Assembly: GCF_000765475.1 (NCBI RefSeq)
Contig: NZ_JRHO01000009.1
Location: 248,001 to 312,000, forward strand
DNA from: Methanococcoides methylutens
GTDB lineage: Archaea > Halobacteriota > Methanosarcinia > Methanosarcinales > Methanosarcinaceae
DNA length: 64,000 nt
Direction: 5' to 3'
Position numbers and translations under genes: made by a program. The notes under the pieces are model-generated. The model was given only the letters and a program-made list of their open reading frames with translations. It was not told the DNA's origin and searched no databases. Position 1 is the first letter of the stretch. Every line of letters starts with the position of its first letter. Below are positions 63,251 through 64,000 of the stretch, one piece after another.

Positions 63251-64000
63251 TCACTCTTCATAATCGGGTGTTGGTTTGCTCATTTTTCCAATTTCTTCCA
63301 AGCAAACTTCAAGAGCATGTTTTTCTTTCTTATTTAAAAGGATATAATTTGAAGATTCTTTTATCAGTATTATCCTTTCTTTTATATTATCCAGCCCTGT
63401 AATTTCTTTCAATGCATCAACATTAATCTTATCGGTAACTTCCGATAAATAATTTGTAATAGTATGGCTATAGCTCTTTGTCATCATGCTTGCTATTAGC
63501 TTTGGCAATGCAACGTCATTTGAAACTATGTTTTGCATGAACTCTTCATGTGGATAATCACTATTCCATTGTTTCCACAGGATAAGAATAGTATATATGT
63601 GAGTGGATTCTATTAAAGTTCCATTTTCTGCCCATCTTCGAATTTTATCACAAGCTAACTTTTCCAACCTTTGAAGTTGTTCTAAATTTATCAGTTGTTG
63701 TTCTTCAGGAATATCAGGTTCTTTATAGTCATACTTGCCATGTTTTTCGTTTTGTAAATCAATTTCCCATACAAATGTGTATAGACTATTATGTGTATTA
63801 TTGATGCTCCTTTCTAAAATATTAAATCGTTCTTCTTGAGTTTCAATTTGCTCAAGTAGTGAAGAAATAATCCAATGAATCTTCAACGAAGTCCCATAAA
63901 ATATAGATTCATCTTCAGGGAATGAATCGCCAACTTCCATAATTGCATTAACTAAGCTTTCAATGTTATCAGCAGGTATTTTGTCAGTGTAATCGGGGAA
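63251..64000 (-). CDS. KAP-type P-loop NTPase, C-terminal part
   Basis: The frame is open across the window end and ends at 63251, leaving 249 residues. The segment FYGTSLKIHWIISSLLEQI, LERSINNTHNSLYTFVWEIDLQNEKHG and LEKLACDKIRRWAENGTLIES resembles the C-terminal helical part of KAP-family NTPases, some of which are in bacterial defence islands. The Walker motifs would lie beyond the window. The assignment rests on recall of family sequences and needs confirmation. Confidence 0.6.
   Translation of the reverse strand, partial: FPDYTDKIPADNIESLVNAIMEVGDSFPEDESIFYGTSLKIHWIISSLLEQIETQEERFNILERSINNTHNSLYTFVWEIDLQNEKHGKYDYKEPDIPEEQQLINLEQLQRLEKLACDKIRRWAENGTLIESTHIYTILILWKQWNSDYPHEEFMQNIVSNDVALPKLIASMMTKSYSHTITNYLSEVTDKINVDALKEITGLDNIKERIILIKESSNYILLNKKEKHALEVCLEEIGKMSKPTPDYEE

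Noticed and set aside
63148-63402. 84-codon plus-strand frame opposite the KAP gene
   Set aside because: Antisense to the better-supported minus-strand frame, hydrophobic end without signal or homology.
49000-64000. CRISPR arrays or cas genes in the element
   Set aside because: The repeats seen are few, palindromic and irregularly spaced; no array of equal spacers and no Cas proteins.

Overview
The window comes from a methylotrophic methanogenic archaeon of the Methanosarcinaceae, most likely a Methanococcoides-like species. The genus is inferred from how closely the PylS protein resembles what I remember of the M. burtonii enzyme; I ran no alignment. The support is a complete pyrrolysine cassette (pylT, pylS, pylB, pylC, pylD) next to a methylcobamide:CoM methyltransferase, a CobD/CobY/CbiB/CobZ/CobS block for the cobamide lower loop, the YcaO/TfuA pair that thioamidates methyl-CoM reductase, archaeal information-processing genes (RadA, CDC48, aIF1, NreA), ATGA start/stop overlaps, several TTG starts and TATA-type promoters.

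Positions 1-29000 are ordinary chromosome: recombination and repair (radA, nreA), proteostasis (cdc48), purine synthesis (purC, purL), phosphate uptake (PiT plus its DUF47 partner), nickel and iron regulators (NikR, DtxR family), a CHASE4-type sensor kinase, a SufS-type desulfurase with an unlisted 51-residue CxxC protein, ycaO-tfuA, an MBL-rhodanese enzyme and a 999-residue exported papain-like protease. Positions 29090-32950 hold an operon of two NifX-family proteins, two ferredoxin-containing MinD/Nbp35-type ATPases, a DUF1847 protein and a metallo-hydrolase.

Positions 33340-46500 serve methylamine methanogenesis: mtbA-type methyltransferase, the pyl operon and tRNA-Pyl on the minus strand, then the cobamide genes on the plus strand, with cobD and cobY each present twice. 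A KaiC-like ATPase, an ArcS-related protein and a TrmB-like regulator follow.

At about 49190 an aminotransferase gene is cut off and an AT-rich integrated element begins with a tyrosine recombinase. It continues to the window end, so only its left part is seen. It carries a ribbon-helix-helix protein, an SF2 helicase-like protein, a palindrome-rich candidate origin, an AbrB-like protein, a winged-helix coiled-coil protein, a lipoprotein with two DnaJ-type cysteine motifs, short inverted-repeat elements, decayed genes, an operon headed by an RNase III-fold protein with altered catalytic residues, a zinc-finger protein, a transglutaminase-like membrane protein and part of a KAP-type NTPase. Several genes look leaderless. 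Most notably, one antitoxin-like gene (57822 to 57595, minus) has an in-frame UAG at codon 15, and a second small gene ends in a UAG whose read-through would stop exactly at the next gene's start. In a pyrrolysine-decoding host these are candidate pyrrolysine-containing proteins outside the methylamine methyltransferases.
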